Shown in pieces: positions 42,610 through 50,600 of a DNA stretch of 64,000 nt. Every line of letters begins with the position of its first letter. Positions within the stretch are counted from its first letter, which is position 1. The notes under the pieces were generated by a model. The model saw only the letters and a list, made by a program, of their open reading frames with translations, had not been told where the DNA came from and did no database searches. This stretch comes from Actinomycetota bacterium (GTDB lineage: Bacteria > Actinomycetota > Nitriliruptoria > Nitriliruptorales > Nitriliruptoraceae), in contig JAHWKY010000016.1 in the NCBI GenBank assembly GCA_019347575.1, forward strand, positions 38,668 through 102,667, read 5' to 3'. Position numbers and translations under genes: made by a program.

Positions 42610-43392
42610 ATGGCCGAACTGCTGTCGAGGGAAGAGTTCCGCCAGGAGCTGGAGAACGCCATCAAGGGCCGCGAGGCCAAGGACGCATCGTTCAGCGTCG
42701 CTTGGGCCGAGGGCAAGCTCGAGCGCCACCACTTCGCCCGCTGGGCCGAGAACCACTACCACTACGTGGGACCGTTCGCGGACTACCTCGCCTACATCTA
42801 CGCCAACTGCCCGGACGACTGGACCGAGGCCAAGGACTTCCTCCTGCAGAACATGTACGAGGAGGAGATCGCCGACATCCGCCACACCGATCTGCTGATC
42901 CGCTTCGCCGAGGCGTGCGGGTCCACCCGCGAGCGCGTCGAGGATCCCGACAACATGAACCCGGTGACGCGGGGACTGCAGGCGTGGTGCTACGCGGTCG
43001 CGTTCCGCGAGCACCCCGTGGTCGCGACGGCCGCGTTGGTGGTCGGGCTCGAGTCGCAGGTACCCAGCATCTACAAGAAGCAGATCAAGCCGCTGCGGGA
43101 CCCCGACGTGTACGGCTTCACCGAGGACGAGATCGAGTTCTTCGACCTGCACATCACCTCGGACGAGATCCACGGTGAGCGCGGCTACCAGATCGTGCTC
43201 GACCACGCTGACACGCCGGAACTACAGCAGCGCAGCATCGACATCGTCCGCGTCGGCGCCGACATGCGGTACAGCTACACGCGCGCGCTGTACGACTGGT
43301 ACGTCCGCCCCGACCTCGGCGACGTGCTCGCCGAGACGACCGACGACGAGGTGCGCCAGGACCCCGCGCTCGCGGGTGCCGGGTCCGCCTGA
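42610..43392 (+). CDS. Heme-oxygenase-like diiron oxidase (HDO/PqqC-TenA fold)
   Basis: A 260-residue helical protein. Candidate metal ligands are Glu85 and His92 (MYEEEIADIRHTDLL), Glu148 (VVGLESQVP), and His181, Asp185 and His188 (LHITSDEIHG). This spacing matches, within two residues, the six diiron ligands I recall for CADD (E81, H88, E142, H174, D178, H181). HDO enzymes use O2 to cleave or oxidise amines, amino acids and fatty acids (BesC, SznF, UndA). The product is unknown. It heads an operon with two iron-sulfur proteins, a flavoenzyme and a ferredoxin reductase, a natural electron supply. The ATG follows GGAGGTACGCC. Confidence 0.85.
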   Translation: MAELLSREEFRQELENAIKGREAKDASFSVAWAEGKLERHHFARWAENHYHYVGPFADYLAYIYANCPDDWTEAKDFLLQNMYEEEIADIRHTDLLIRFAEACGSTRERVEDPDNMNPVTRGLQAWCYAVAFREHPVVATAALVVGLESQVPSIYKKQIKPLRDPDVYGFTEDEIEFFDLHITSDEIHGERGYQIVLDHADTPELQQRSIDIVRVGADMRYSYTRALYDWYVRPDLGDVLAETTDDEVRQDPALAGAGSA

Positions 43393-43394
43393 CC

Positions 43395-43775
43395 GTGCCG
43401 ACGATCCACTACAGGACCACCGATCGGAAGGTCGACTTCCCCGAGGGCGAGGACGTCAACCTCCTGCGCGTCGCGATCCGCAACGACGTGGGGATCCCGT
43501 ACAAGTGCGCGAGCGGCAACTGCGGCACCGATCGCGTCCTCATCGAGTCCGGCGCCGAGCACTGCAGTCGCATCCGCGCCAAGGAGCACGAGCGGCTCGG
43601 CCCCGACATCGAGGAGGGCTACCGCCTGGCGTGCCAGACCTACGTCGAGGGCGATGTGGTCGTGACGTGGGATCCGGAGCGTACGCCCAGCGTCGCCAAG
43701 GAGCACGAGGAGCGCTGGCGACGACACCAGGAGAAGCTGAAGGACAAGTGGCTGTCGGAGCCTGACACGGCCTGA
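43395..43775 (+). CDS. [2Fe-2S] ferredoxin-like protein with Asp at a ligand position
   Basis: A 126-residue plant-type ferredoxin domain. Ligand candidates are Cys38 and Cys43 (KCASGNCGTDRV) and Cys80 (LACQTYV). The third Cys of the CxxxxCxxC motif is Asp46 (GAT codon); an extra Cys57 (EHCSR) could substitute. A highly charged helical tail follows (about residues 97-126). It presumably carries electrons from the reductase to the diiron oxidase or Rieske protein. The GTG starts 2 bp after the oxidase stop. Confidence 0.82.
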   Translation: MPTIHYRTTDRKVDFPEGEDVNLLRVAIRNDVGIPYKCASGNCGTDRVLIESGAEHCSRIRAKEHERLGPDIEEGYRLACQTYVEGDVVVTWDPERTPSVAKEHEERWRRHQEKLKDKWLSEPDTA

Positions 43776-43787
43776 CGGGCCGAGCGA

Positions 43788-44183
43788 GTGGCGAACAGGA
43801 CGCCGCGGCGGACAGGGGCCAGCGTGGACCGCGAGTGGGTCGAGGTCGCGGATCTCAAGGATCTCGAGCGGCGGCGCAAGCTACTCGTCGAGATCGACGA
43901 CACGCCGATCGCACTCTTCCTCGTCGACGGCGACGTCCGAGCCTTCCACAACGTCTGCATCCACAAGCAGCGCCAGCTGATCAAGGGCACCATCCTCAAG
44001 GGACGGGTCATCTGCCCTGGCCACCAGTGGGCGTTCGACCTGAACACCGGCTGGGAGGAGGGCCAGGGACAGTGCCAGCCGGTCTTCGCCGCGAAGGTGG
44101 AGGGCGACAAGGTGCTGGTCGACCCCAGCCCCCGCGTGCTCGATACGGCACCAGGTGATGCCGAGCGATGGTCAGGAGCGTGA
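43788..44183 (+). CDS. Rieske-type [2Fe-2S] protein
   Basis: A 131-residue soluble Rieske ferredoxin. Cluster ligands are Cys57 and His59 (NVCIHKQ) and Cys76 and His79 (CPGHQWAF). There is no catalytic mononuclear-iron domain, so it is an electron carrier or regulatory subunit rather than an oxygenase. An internal GTG at 43824 is an alternative start. Its end overlaps the next gene by 16 bp. Confidence 0.88.
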   Translation: MANRTPRRTGASVDREWVEVADLKDLERRRKLLVEIDDTPIALFLVDGDVRAFHNVCIHKQRQLIKGTILKGRVICPGHQWAFDLNTGWEEGQGQCQPVFAAKVEGDKVLVDPSPRVLDTAPGDAERWSGA

Positions 44184-45304
44184 ACGGCGCCGACCTCGCG
44201 GTCGTTGGCGGCGGGGTCATCGGGCTCTGCGTCGCGTGGCGGGCGGCGCAGTCGGATCTGCGCGTCGTCGTCCTCGACCCCCTCCCGGGCGAGGGTGCGA
44301 CCGCGGCGGCCGCCGGGGTGCTCGCGCCGTTGACCGGGCCGCACGACGACGGCCCCGTGCTGGCGCTGTCCCGAGCGAGCGCCGCTGCCTACCCCGGTTT
44401 CGTCGCCGAGTTGGAGTCCGCTGCCGGGTTCGCGGTCGGCTTCCGACGCACCGGCACACTCGCCGTCGCTCGCACCGAGCACGCACAGGTCCTTCACGAT
44501 CTCCACCAACGTGCCGAAGCTGCCGGCATCGACGCCGCGATGCTCGACAGGGACTCCGCGCGTCGGCTCGAGCCGCGGCTCCACACGGACGTTGACCTCG
44601 CTCTGCGCTTCGCCGACGACGCTCACGTGGATCCACGGCGCCTGGCGACGGCCTTGCGGACCGCCTGCCGGCGGGCGGGCGTGTCCCTCATCCCGCGCTC
44701 GGTCGAGGCCGTGGTCACGGCGCATGGCCACGCCACCGGGGTCGTGCTCGACGACGGCTCGCACATCCGTGCCGACGCCGTGGTGCTGGCCACGGGAGCG
44801 GCGACGTCATCGGTCTCGGTGCCGCCCGGGGCGGTCCCGCCGGTCACGGCCGTACAGGGCGAGGTCGTGACCCTGCGGGGACGCGAGGGTCTCTGCCGTC
44901 ACGTCGTGCGACACGTGACCGCCACCCGATCGACCTGGATCGTCCCCCGCGACGAAGGTCGCTACGTCGTGGGCGCGACCGTCCGCGACGGCATCGCGGA
45001 CCCCGGCGTCCGTGCCGAGGGAGTCCGCGGTCTGCTCGCCGAGGCGGCCATGGCCCTCCCCGACGTCGACGATCTCGTCTTCGAGGCCGCCATCGCGGGC
45101 TCGAGGTCGCGCGCCCCGGACGGTCTGCCCGTCATCGGCTGGTCACCGGTCCCCCGGCTACTGCTCGCGCTGGGCCACCTCCGCAAGGGCGTGCTCGAGG
45201 CCCCGGCCACGGCGAGCGCGTGCGTGGAGCTCCTGAGCGGCCGGCCGACGCCCTTCCCGCAGTTCACGCCCGATCGGCTCCTCGAGACTGTGGCGCGACC
45301 GTGA
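44168..45304 (+). CDS. Glycine-oxidase/D-amino-acid-oxidase-like flavoenzyme
   Basis: A 378-residue FAD-dependent oxidase. It has an N-terminal dinucleotide motif (LAVVGGGVIGLCVAWRA), the DAO-family VLATGAATSS, and the C-terminal RAPDGLPVIGWSPVPRLLLA. This family (ThiO, sarcosine oxidase, DAO) oxidises secondary or primary amines to imines. A thiamine-synthesis role is unlikely because no thi genes are near. Together with RidA, which hydrolyses imines, it suggests amine oxidation in the pathway (inference). Confidence 0.85.
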   Translation: MVRSVNGADLAVVGGGVIGLCVAWRAAQSDLRVVVLDPLPGEGATAAAAGVLAPLTGPHDDGPVLALSRASAAAYPGFVAELESAAGFAVGFRRTGTLAVARTEHAQVLHDLHQRAEAAGIDAAMLDRDSARRLEPRLHTDVDLALRFADDAHVDPRRLATALRTACRRAGVSLIPRSVEAVVTAHGHATGVVLDDGSHIRADAVVLATGAATSSVSVPPGAVPPVTAVQGEVVTLRGREGLCRHVVRHVTATRSTWIVPRDEGRYVVGATVRDGIADPGVRAEGVRGLLAEAAMALPDVDDLVFEAAIAGSRSRAPDGLPVIGWSPVPRLLLALGHLRKGVLEAPATASACVELLSGRPTPFPQFTPDRLLETVARP

Positions 45305-45323
45305 TCGAGGACAGGGGACAGCG

Positions 45324-46538
45324 ATGAGGGTGGTGATCGTGGGCGCCAGCCAGGCGGGAACGGCTGCGGCTCGGACCTTGCGCGACGAGGGCTTCGACGG
45401 GGTGGTCACCCTGGTCGGTGCCGAACCGCACCTGCCCTACGAGCGTCCACCGCTGTCGAAGGAGTACCTGCGTGGTGAGGACGACGTCGACGACACCTTG
45501 ATCCTGTCTGAGGGTTGGTACGTCGACAACAGCGTGGAGCTGCGCCTCGGGACGTCGGTGCGTCGGCTCGTGGCGACAGACGCCGCGGTCGAGTTGATGG
45601 ACGGCACGTTGCTCGAGGCCGACACGGTGCTCCTCACCACCGGCGGCCGACCACGGCGGCTTCCCGGTCTGGAGCCAGGCGATCACGTCCTGGAGCTGCG
45701 GACGCGCGACGATGCCGACCGCCTCCGTCCGTACCTCGTCCCGGGGGCGCGCGTGGTCGTGGTCGGGGCCGGGTTCATCGGGTCGGAGGTCGCCGCCTCC
45801 GCTCACGGATCCGGGGCAGACGTGACCGTCCTGGAGGCGGTGCAGGTGCCACTCGGACGCGTCCTCGGCGACGAGGTGGGCGCCCACCTCGGCGCGATGC
45901 ACCGCGACCAGGGCATCGACCTGCGGACGGGCGTGGCCGTCGACAACGTCGAGGATCACGACAGCGGGGCGCGTGTGACGATCAGTGACGGCACCACGGT
46001 CGACGGCGACGTGGTCGTCGTCGGGGTCGGGATGATCCCCAACGACGATCTCGCCCTCGACGCGGGCCTCGAGGTCGATGGCGGTGTGATCGTGGACGAG
46101 CTGTGCCGCAGCAGCACGCCACAGGTCCTGGCCGCCGGCGACGTCGCGCGGCACTGGCACCCCCTCTACGGGTCCAGGGTGCGTGTGGAGCACTTCGACA
46201 ACGCCAACAAGCAGGGTGCCGCCGCGGCTCGGAGCATCCTCGGACGCGGCGCGCCCTACACCGAGCCGCATTGGTTCTGGTCGGACCAGTACGACTTCAA
46301 CCTCCAGTACGTGGGGCACGCGACGAGCTGGGACCGCATCGTGATCCGCGGATGGCCGGAGGACAACGAGTTCTCGGCGTGGTACCTCGACCAAGGCGTG
46401 CTGCGGGCCGTGTTCGCGCTCGATGCGGGCGGCGACATCCTCGCGGCGAAGGAACTCATCGCCGCGGGCGCATCACCCGACCCCGACGCGCTCGCGGACC
46501 TCGACACCGACCTGTTCGAACTCGCAGGGCTGGGCTAG
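45324..46538 (+). CDS. NADH:ferredoxin reductase (rhodocoxin-reductase-like)
   Basis: A 404-residue FAD/NAD protein of the pyridine-nucleotide-disulfide-reductase type. It has FAD motif VVIVGASQAGTAAARTL, the family segment LPYERPPLSKEYL, NAD motif VVVVGAGFIGSEVAAS near residue 145 and FAD motif VLAAGDVARHWHP near 268. The C terminus is the reductase dimer domain. It would reduce the ferredoxin and Rieske proteins upstream. It ends the cassette, with only 1 bp to the converging aldolase-like gene. Confidence 0.88.
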   Translation: MRVVIVGASQAGTAAARTLRDEGFDGVVTLVGAEPHLPYERPPLSKEYLRGEDDVDDTLILSEGWYVDNSVELRLGTSVRRLVATDAAVELMDGTLLEADTVLLTTGGRPRRLPGLEPGDHVLELRTRDDADRLRPYLVPGARVVVVGAGFIGSEVAASAHGSGADVTVLEAVQVPLGRVLGDEVGAHLGAMHRDQGIDLRTGVAVDNVEDHDSGARVTISDGTTVDGDVVVVGVGMIPNDDLALDAGLEVDGGVIVDELCRSSTPQVLAAGDVARHWHPLYGSRVRVEHFDNANKQGAAAARSILGRGAPYTEPHWFWSDQYDFNLQYVGHATSWDRIVIRGWPEDNEFSAWYLDQGVLRAVFALDAGGDILAAKELIAAGASPDPDALADLDTDLFELAGLG

Positions 46539-46539
46539 C

Positions 46540-47475
46540 TCAGACGGCGGCGAGCTGCGCTACCTGGTAGCCGTACCGGTCAGCCAGGCCGAGGTCACGT
46601 AGCAGCCGCAGGCCGGTCTCGAGCGCCTCGCCTTCCAGCGCCCGCAGCGGCTTGCGCAGCGGTCCGGCTGGCATCCCGATGGCCGCCATCAGCGACTTCA
46701 CGGCGACGGGGTTCACCGCCGAGTACGCGTAGCGGAAGACCGGCAGCATCTCGAGGTAGGTGCGGCGGAAACGCTCGGGCTGCTCGGGGTCGGAGGCGAA
46801 CGGTGAGGAGATCGTGGCGAGCTCCGCGGGGATGAGGTTTCCCGTCACGTTGGCGGTGCCGTGGCCGCCGAGCGCCATCGTCGGTGGGATGAGGCCGAGG
46901 TCAGGGGAGCAGCAACACATCACGCTGATGCCAGGGGCGGCGGCCAGGACCTGCGCCACCTGGATGACGCGGGCTGTGGACTCCTTGAGGATCACCACGT
47001 TGGGGTGGTTCGCCAGTTGCAACACCTCGTTGGCGTGCAGATCCGTCTTCACCCGCGGCGGGTTGTTGTAGATCCCGATGGGGATCGGCGACGCCTCAGC
47101 GACGTCGAGGAAGTAGGCCAAGCCGTCGTCGCGCCCGAGGCTGACGTACGGCGGGGCGGCGACGACGGCACCGTCGGCCCCGGCCGCTGCTGCATGGCGG
47201 CAGTAGTCGATCGTCGCCTCCGTGGTTGCGCCCGTGCAGCCGTACCACTGCGGGACGACCCCGTCGCGGTGCGTGACGGTCTCCTCGACGATCTGGTGGC
47301 GCTCCTGCCGTGTGAGCATCGACACCTCGCCGGAGGATCCCATGATGAGCAGCGCGCTCGTGCCGTGCTCGCGCTGGAACTCGATGAGGTGGCGGAACCC
47401 CTCGTGGTCGATGCTGCCGTCGCCGTTCATGGGCGTGATCAGCGCGACGAACGATCCCGTGAGCGGCTGCGTCAT
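46540..47475 (-). CDS. DapA-family class I lyase/aldolase
   Basis: A 311-residue TIM-barrel enzyme of the dihydrodipicolinate-synthase superfamily. The Schiff-base Lys164 is in VVILKESTARV and the Tyr136 proton relay in IGIYNNPPR; the GSSGE loop replaces the usual G-T/S-T-GE. Members condense or cleave 2-oxo acids, including aldolase steps of aromatic degradation. The ATG follows AAGGGAGC; an upstream ATG 9 codons earlier is less well placed. It is a single gene facing the ferredoxin reductase. Confidence 0.85.
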   Translation of the reverse strand: MTQPLTGSFVALITPMNGDGSIDHEGFRHLIEFQREHGTSALLIMGSSGEVSMLTRQERHQIVEETVTHRDGVVPQWYGCTGATTEATIDYCRHAAAAGADGAVVAAPPYVSLGRDDGLAYFLDVAEASPIPIGIYNNPPRVKTDLHANEVLQLANHPNVVILKESTARVIQVAQVLAAAPGISVMCCCSPDLGLIPPTMALGGHGTANVTGNLIPAELATISSPFASDPEQPERFRRTYLEMLPVFRYAYSAVNPVAVKSLMAAIGMPAGPLRKPLRALEGEALETGLRLLRDLGLADRYGYQVAQLAAV

Positions 47476-47584
47476 GACGTTGCTCCCTTCGGTTGAGCCC
47501 ATGCTCGCAGATATCGCTCGAGGGAACACGGGTCGTCGTGCTCGGAGGACATCCGGCCCGACCCGCCGGCCGTAGGAACCCCGA

Positions 47585-48175
47585 TCATGGGGAGGGGCGG
47601 AGTCCGGTGAGGGTGACCTCGACCAGCCGTCTGACGGCGGCGTTCGACGGCAGGGCGCCGGCTGCGCCGATCGCGTGCAGGCAGTAGGTCGTCAGCTCGG
47701 CTGCCGAGACGTCGGAGCGGATCTGCCCCGCGTCCGCTGCAGCGGCCACCAGGCCGTGGACGAGGGCCCGCAGCCGATGCTCGGCGGCGGCGAGCTGGTG
47801 GTCGCCGTGGAGGAAGGTGGCCAGGTCGCCGACGTGCGGGGCGCCGTCGGGATCTGTGCGCTGGCGTTGGAGATCCGCGTAGGTGAGCAGGACCGATCCG
47901 AGCAGCTCGAGCGGCGGTGCGTCACGATCCGCGACGTCGCTCAGGCGGTCGAGGTGGTCGTTGATCTGCCGCTGGTGCCAGGCCTGGAGTACCGCTTCGA
48001 CGCTGTCGAAGTACTTGTAGAGGGTGGCCCGACCGATCCCGGTTGCCTGGGCGATCTGCGTCATCGTGACGTTCAGCGGACCTTGCTCGCCGGCCAGGCG
48101 CGCAGCGGCGTCCATGATCGCGTCGCGCACCTCGCGACGGTGCGCCTCGATCGTCTCGCTCCACAGCTTCGGCAC
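47585..48175 (-). CDS. TetR-family repressor
   Basis: A 196-residue regulator. It begins PKLWSETIEAHRREVRDAI, a common TetR start, followed by the helix-turn-helix TMTQIAQATGIGRATLYKYF. The C-terminal helical domain binds an unknown ligand. The GTG before PKLW is chosen over a longer frame to 48241, which would run through the palindrome upstream. It is divergent from two small membrane genes that it probably controls. Confidence 0.85.
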   Translation of the reverse strand: MPKLWSETIEAHRREVRDAIMDAAARLAGEQGPLNVTMTQIAQATGIGRATLYKYFDSVEAVLQAWHQRQINDHLDRLSDVADRDAPPLELLGSVLLTYADLQRQRTDPDGAPHVGDLATFLHGDHQLAAAEHRLRALVHGLVAAAADAGQIRSDVSAAELTTYCLHAIGAAGALPSNAAVRRLVEVTLTGLRPSP

Positions 48176-48219
48176 GCCCTGAGAGTACGTGCTGACGTCC
48201 GCGCCGACGACCCGTCTTG

Positions 48220-48234
48220 ACAGAGACACTCTGT
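48220..48234. promoter_or_regulatory. TetR operator palindrome
   Basis: ACAGAG-ACA-CTCTGT is a perfect inverted repeat between the divergent tetR and small membrane genes. It overlaps a TTGACA element (48217-48222) that may be the -35 of the rightward promoter. Confidence 0.6.
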
Positions 48235-48273
48235 ATCGCAAAACTCTTCAGCCCGAGGCGTGGAGGGACCAGC

Positions 48274-48513
48274 GTGGGTCAGCCCGAGGACCTCGACTCG
48301 CAGCCCCCCGACGACCGCGCCCAGGACCAGGACGACCATCGGATGCCCACGTGGGTCAAGGTCTTCCTCGCTGCGAGCCTCATCGCCGTGGTCCTCGTCG
48401 TCGTCCTGCTGGCGCTGGCAGGCGGTGACCACGGTCCCGGCCGCCACCTACCCGGAGGCGAGGCCGAGATCGAGACGCCGGCCGGCCACACACCCCCGTT
48501 CGATCACGGATGA
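48274..48513 (+). CDS. Small single-span membrane protein
   Basis: A 79-residue protein with an acidic N-terminal tail (EDLDSQPPDDRAQDQDD), one transmembrane segment (VFLAASLIAVVLVVVLLALA) and a Gly/His-rich end (GGDHGPGRHLPGG, FDHG). I do not recognise the family. The His residues could bind metal. The GTG follows GGAGGGACC, and the end overlaps the next start as ATGA, so the two are coupled. Confidence 0.65.
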   Translation: MGQPEDLDSQPPDDRAQDQDDHRMPTWVKVFLAASLIAVVLVVVLLALAGGDHGPGRHLPGGEAEIETPAGHTPPFDHG

Positions 48514-49022
48514 CCCTGTCCCCGGGCGTGCGCAAGACGCTGCTCGCGGTGCACCTGACGGCATCGATCGGGTGGATCGGCGGCATCATCGCCTACATCG
48601 TGCTCGGCACCACCGCGATCAACGCGACCGACGCGAAGATCATCCTCAGTGCCTGGATCGCGATGGAGGTCATCGGTTGGATCGCGATCGTGCCCCTCGC
48701 CGGGGCTTCATGGGTCACGGGAGTGGCGATGGCCCTCGGCACCCGCTGGGGGCTGTTCCGCCACTACTGGGTGATCATCTCGCTGGCCATCACCAGCGTC
48801 GCGCTGGTCGTGCTGCTGTTGCACATGCCCGACGTCACCACGACGGTCGAGTTCGCACGCACCGCCTCCGCCCCCGAACTCGCGACCCTCGGCGGCGACC
48901 TCGTCCACCCCACCCTCGGCCTGATCCTGCTCCTCGTGGTGCAGGTCCTCAACATCTACAAGCCGCGCGGGCTGACCCGCTACGGCCGTCGACGCCAGCG
49001 CCCATCCGGGTCGTCGGGTTAG
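48510..49022 (+). CDS. DUF2269-like integral membrane protein
   Basis: A 170-residue protein with about four transmembrane helices. Conserved-looking His residues are in the first helix (LAVHLTASIGWIGG), in the loop RHYWVIISL and in LVHPTLGLILLL, as in small membrane proteins thought to bind heme or copper. Function is unknown. Its stop overlaps the stop of the converging cytochrome gene. Confidence 0.65.
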   Translation: MTLSPGVRKTLLAVHLTASIGWIGGIIAYIVLGTTAINATDAKIILSAWIAMEVIGWIAIVPLAGASWVTGVAMALGTRWGLFRHYWVIISLAITSVALVVLLLHMPDVTTTVEFARTASAPELATLGGDLVHPTLGLILLLVVQVLNIYKPRGLTRYGRRRQRPSGSSG

Positions 49023-49606
49023 GACTCGATGTCGTTGCGCTGCTGGAGGTACTCGTCGCGCGTCAGCTGCCCTTCGGCGTAGCGGCGATCGAGCACTTCC
49101 CGTGGGGACGGAGTGGAGTCCCCTCCCCGACGCGAACTCCAGCCTCGCGTCAGCGCGAGCACCGCCACGAGGGCCACGACCACGATCAGAACCGGGACGA
49201 GCCACATCCATCCGCCCATCATCCCGTCCATCATCCCGCCTTGCGAATCGGGGCCGAAGTTGCGCGGGCCTGGGGGGAGCCCGTCGAGGTAAGCGATGAC
49301 CTGCTCCACCTCAGGGTCAGTCAGCCGTCCGTCGAACGCTGGCATGGGAGGTGTGGTATCTCGGCCGTTGCGGATGGTGACCTCGACCCCTTCGCGAGTC
49401 AGCCGATCGACTGCCCCACGGAGCGAGGGGTGCATGCCCATCATGCCGCTGGCGTCGCTGCCGTGGCACATGGCGCAATGGGCGCTGAAGACCTCCCGTC
49501 CGCTCTCGGCGTCAGCTGAGAAGCCGGCGCCACCAGCAGCTGACGCAGCCAACACGGCCACGATGGCGACCGTCAGGACCGCCCCGCGGAGCGATCGGTC
49601 AGGCAC
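49019..49606 (-). CDS. Cytochrome c - membrane - SHOCT fusion protein
   Basis: A 195-residue exported protein. A signal/anchor segment is followed by a mono-heme cytochrome c domain (CAMCH at 44-48, probable axial Met in TPPMPAF near 88). A Met-rich stretch (GGMMDGMMGGWMW) comes next, then a transmembrane helix (VPVLIVVVALVAVLAL) and a C-terminal SHOCT domain (SPREVLDRRYAEGQLTRDEY). SHOCT modules occur in small membrane proteins and may oligomerise. The fusion of heme, Met-rich and SHOCT parts is unusual. It overlaps the BNR lipoprotein gene by 8 bp. Confidence 0.8.
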   Translation of the reverse strand: MPDRSLRGAVLTVAIVAVLAASAAGGAGFSADAESGREVFSAHCAMCHGSDASGMMGMHPSLRGAVDRLTREGVEVTIRNGRDTTPPMPAFDGRLTDPEVEQVIAYLDGLPPGPRNFGPDSQGGMMDGMMGGWMWLVPVLIVVVALVAVLALTRGWSSRRGGDSTPSPREVLDRRYAEGQLTRDEYLQQRNDIES

Positions 49607-50456
49607 GGGCCACCTCCTCCAGCGCCCCGTCCGACCCAGAGCTGCGGTAGAGCACCCGAGGCTCCTCGGTCAGCACCCACCAGGTGCCATCAGGTCCGAT
49701 CGCCACAGCGAACGGCTGACCCTCCAGCTCCTCGACGGGGGCCGCGTTCTGCCACGTGATGCCCCCATCGTCGGAGACATCCACACCGCGGTAGGTCGCT
49801 GCCAGGACGGTTCCCTCGTCCGCGAAGGCCAGACCGAGCGTGCCCCAGTCACCGGTCTGAGCGAAGCTCGACCCGCCATCGGTCGAGCGGAGGACGCCCT
49901 GCGATCCGCTCCCCACGAGCACGGTCTCCGGCGAGCTTGGGTCGACCGCCATCGCCGCCAGATCAGGTGGGAGCTGCTCCCCCACCGGGGCGGCGGCCAT
50001 CCACGTGTCACCGGCATCGGTGCTGCGGTAGATGCCATGACCCACTACGTAGGCGTAGACGATCTTCGGATCGCTCGGCGCCTGGGCCAGTGCGTGGATG
50101 TCGAGCGATGGCAGATCCGCCGGCGACAGCATCTCGAACGCCCGACCGCCATCGTCGGACCGCGCGAGTACATCGTGTCCCCCGACGAGCAAGGGCTCGC
50201 CCTCGACCGCGACCCCGAGCGCCATCGCATCCTGCCCCTCCAGACCCAGCTGCTCCCAGCTCTTGCCGTCGGAGCTCCGCCACAACGCCCCGTGCAGCCC
50301 CAGCAGAAGCGCGCCGTCGTCCGTGGCCCGGAGCGCGTGGACGTGGTCGCTACCGGGCAGACGCCCCGCGTCGTCCGCAGCGATGTCGGTCGTCGTGGAC
50401 GAACATCCGGCGAACACCGTTGCGAGGATGCCGAGGATGAAGGCTCGGGCTCTCAC
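49599..50456 (-). CDS. BNR/F510_1955-type beta-propeller lipoprotein
   Basis: A 285-residue lipoprotein with lipobox VFAGC near residue 18. The mature part is a beta-propeller with repeated WRSSDGKSWEQL, ARSDDGGRAFEML, YRSTDAGDTW, LRSTDGGSSF and DVSDDGGITWQNA blades. Proteins of this kind (F510_1955 family, Ycf48-like) often sit beside copper and cytochrome genes. The GTG start after GAGGCAGAAC gives a clean lipoprotein signal; a 106-codon longer frame does not. It is transcribed with the cytochrome c-SHOCT gene. Confidence 0.75.
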   Translation of the reverse strand: MRARAFILGILATVFAGCSSTTTDIAADDAGRLPGSDHVHALRATDDGALLLGLHGALWRSSDGKSWEQLGLEGQDAMALGVAVEGEPLLVGGHDVLARSDDGGRAFEMLSPADLPSLDIHALAQAPSDPKIVYAYVVGHGIYRSTDAGDTWMAAAPVGEQLPPDLAAMAVDPSSPETVLVGSGSQGVLRSTDGGSSFAQTGDWGTLGLAFADEGTVLAATYRGVDVSDDGGITWQNAAPVEELEGQPFAVAIGPDGTWWVLTEEPRVLYRSSGSDGALEEVARA

Positions 50457-50600
50457 GTTCTGCCTCGCGTCGCCGGAAGACCTGACGAGTTCTCGTGTGG
50501 CCTCCGAGACCATAGGGGCCGAGCAGGAGTAGTGTCCGCGAGTGTCGAACATCGTACGAAGACGGGTCGCCAAGAGGGCAGGCCGTAGCGGGGGGATGGC

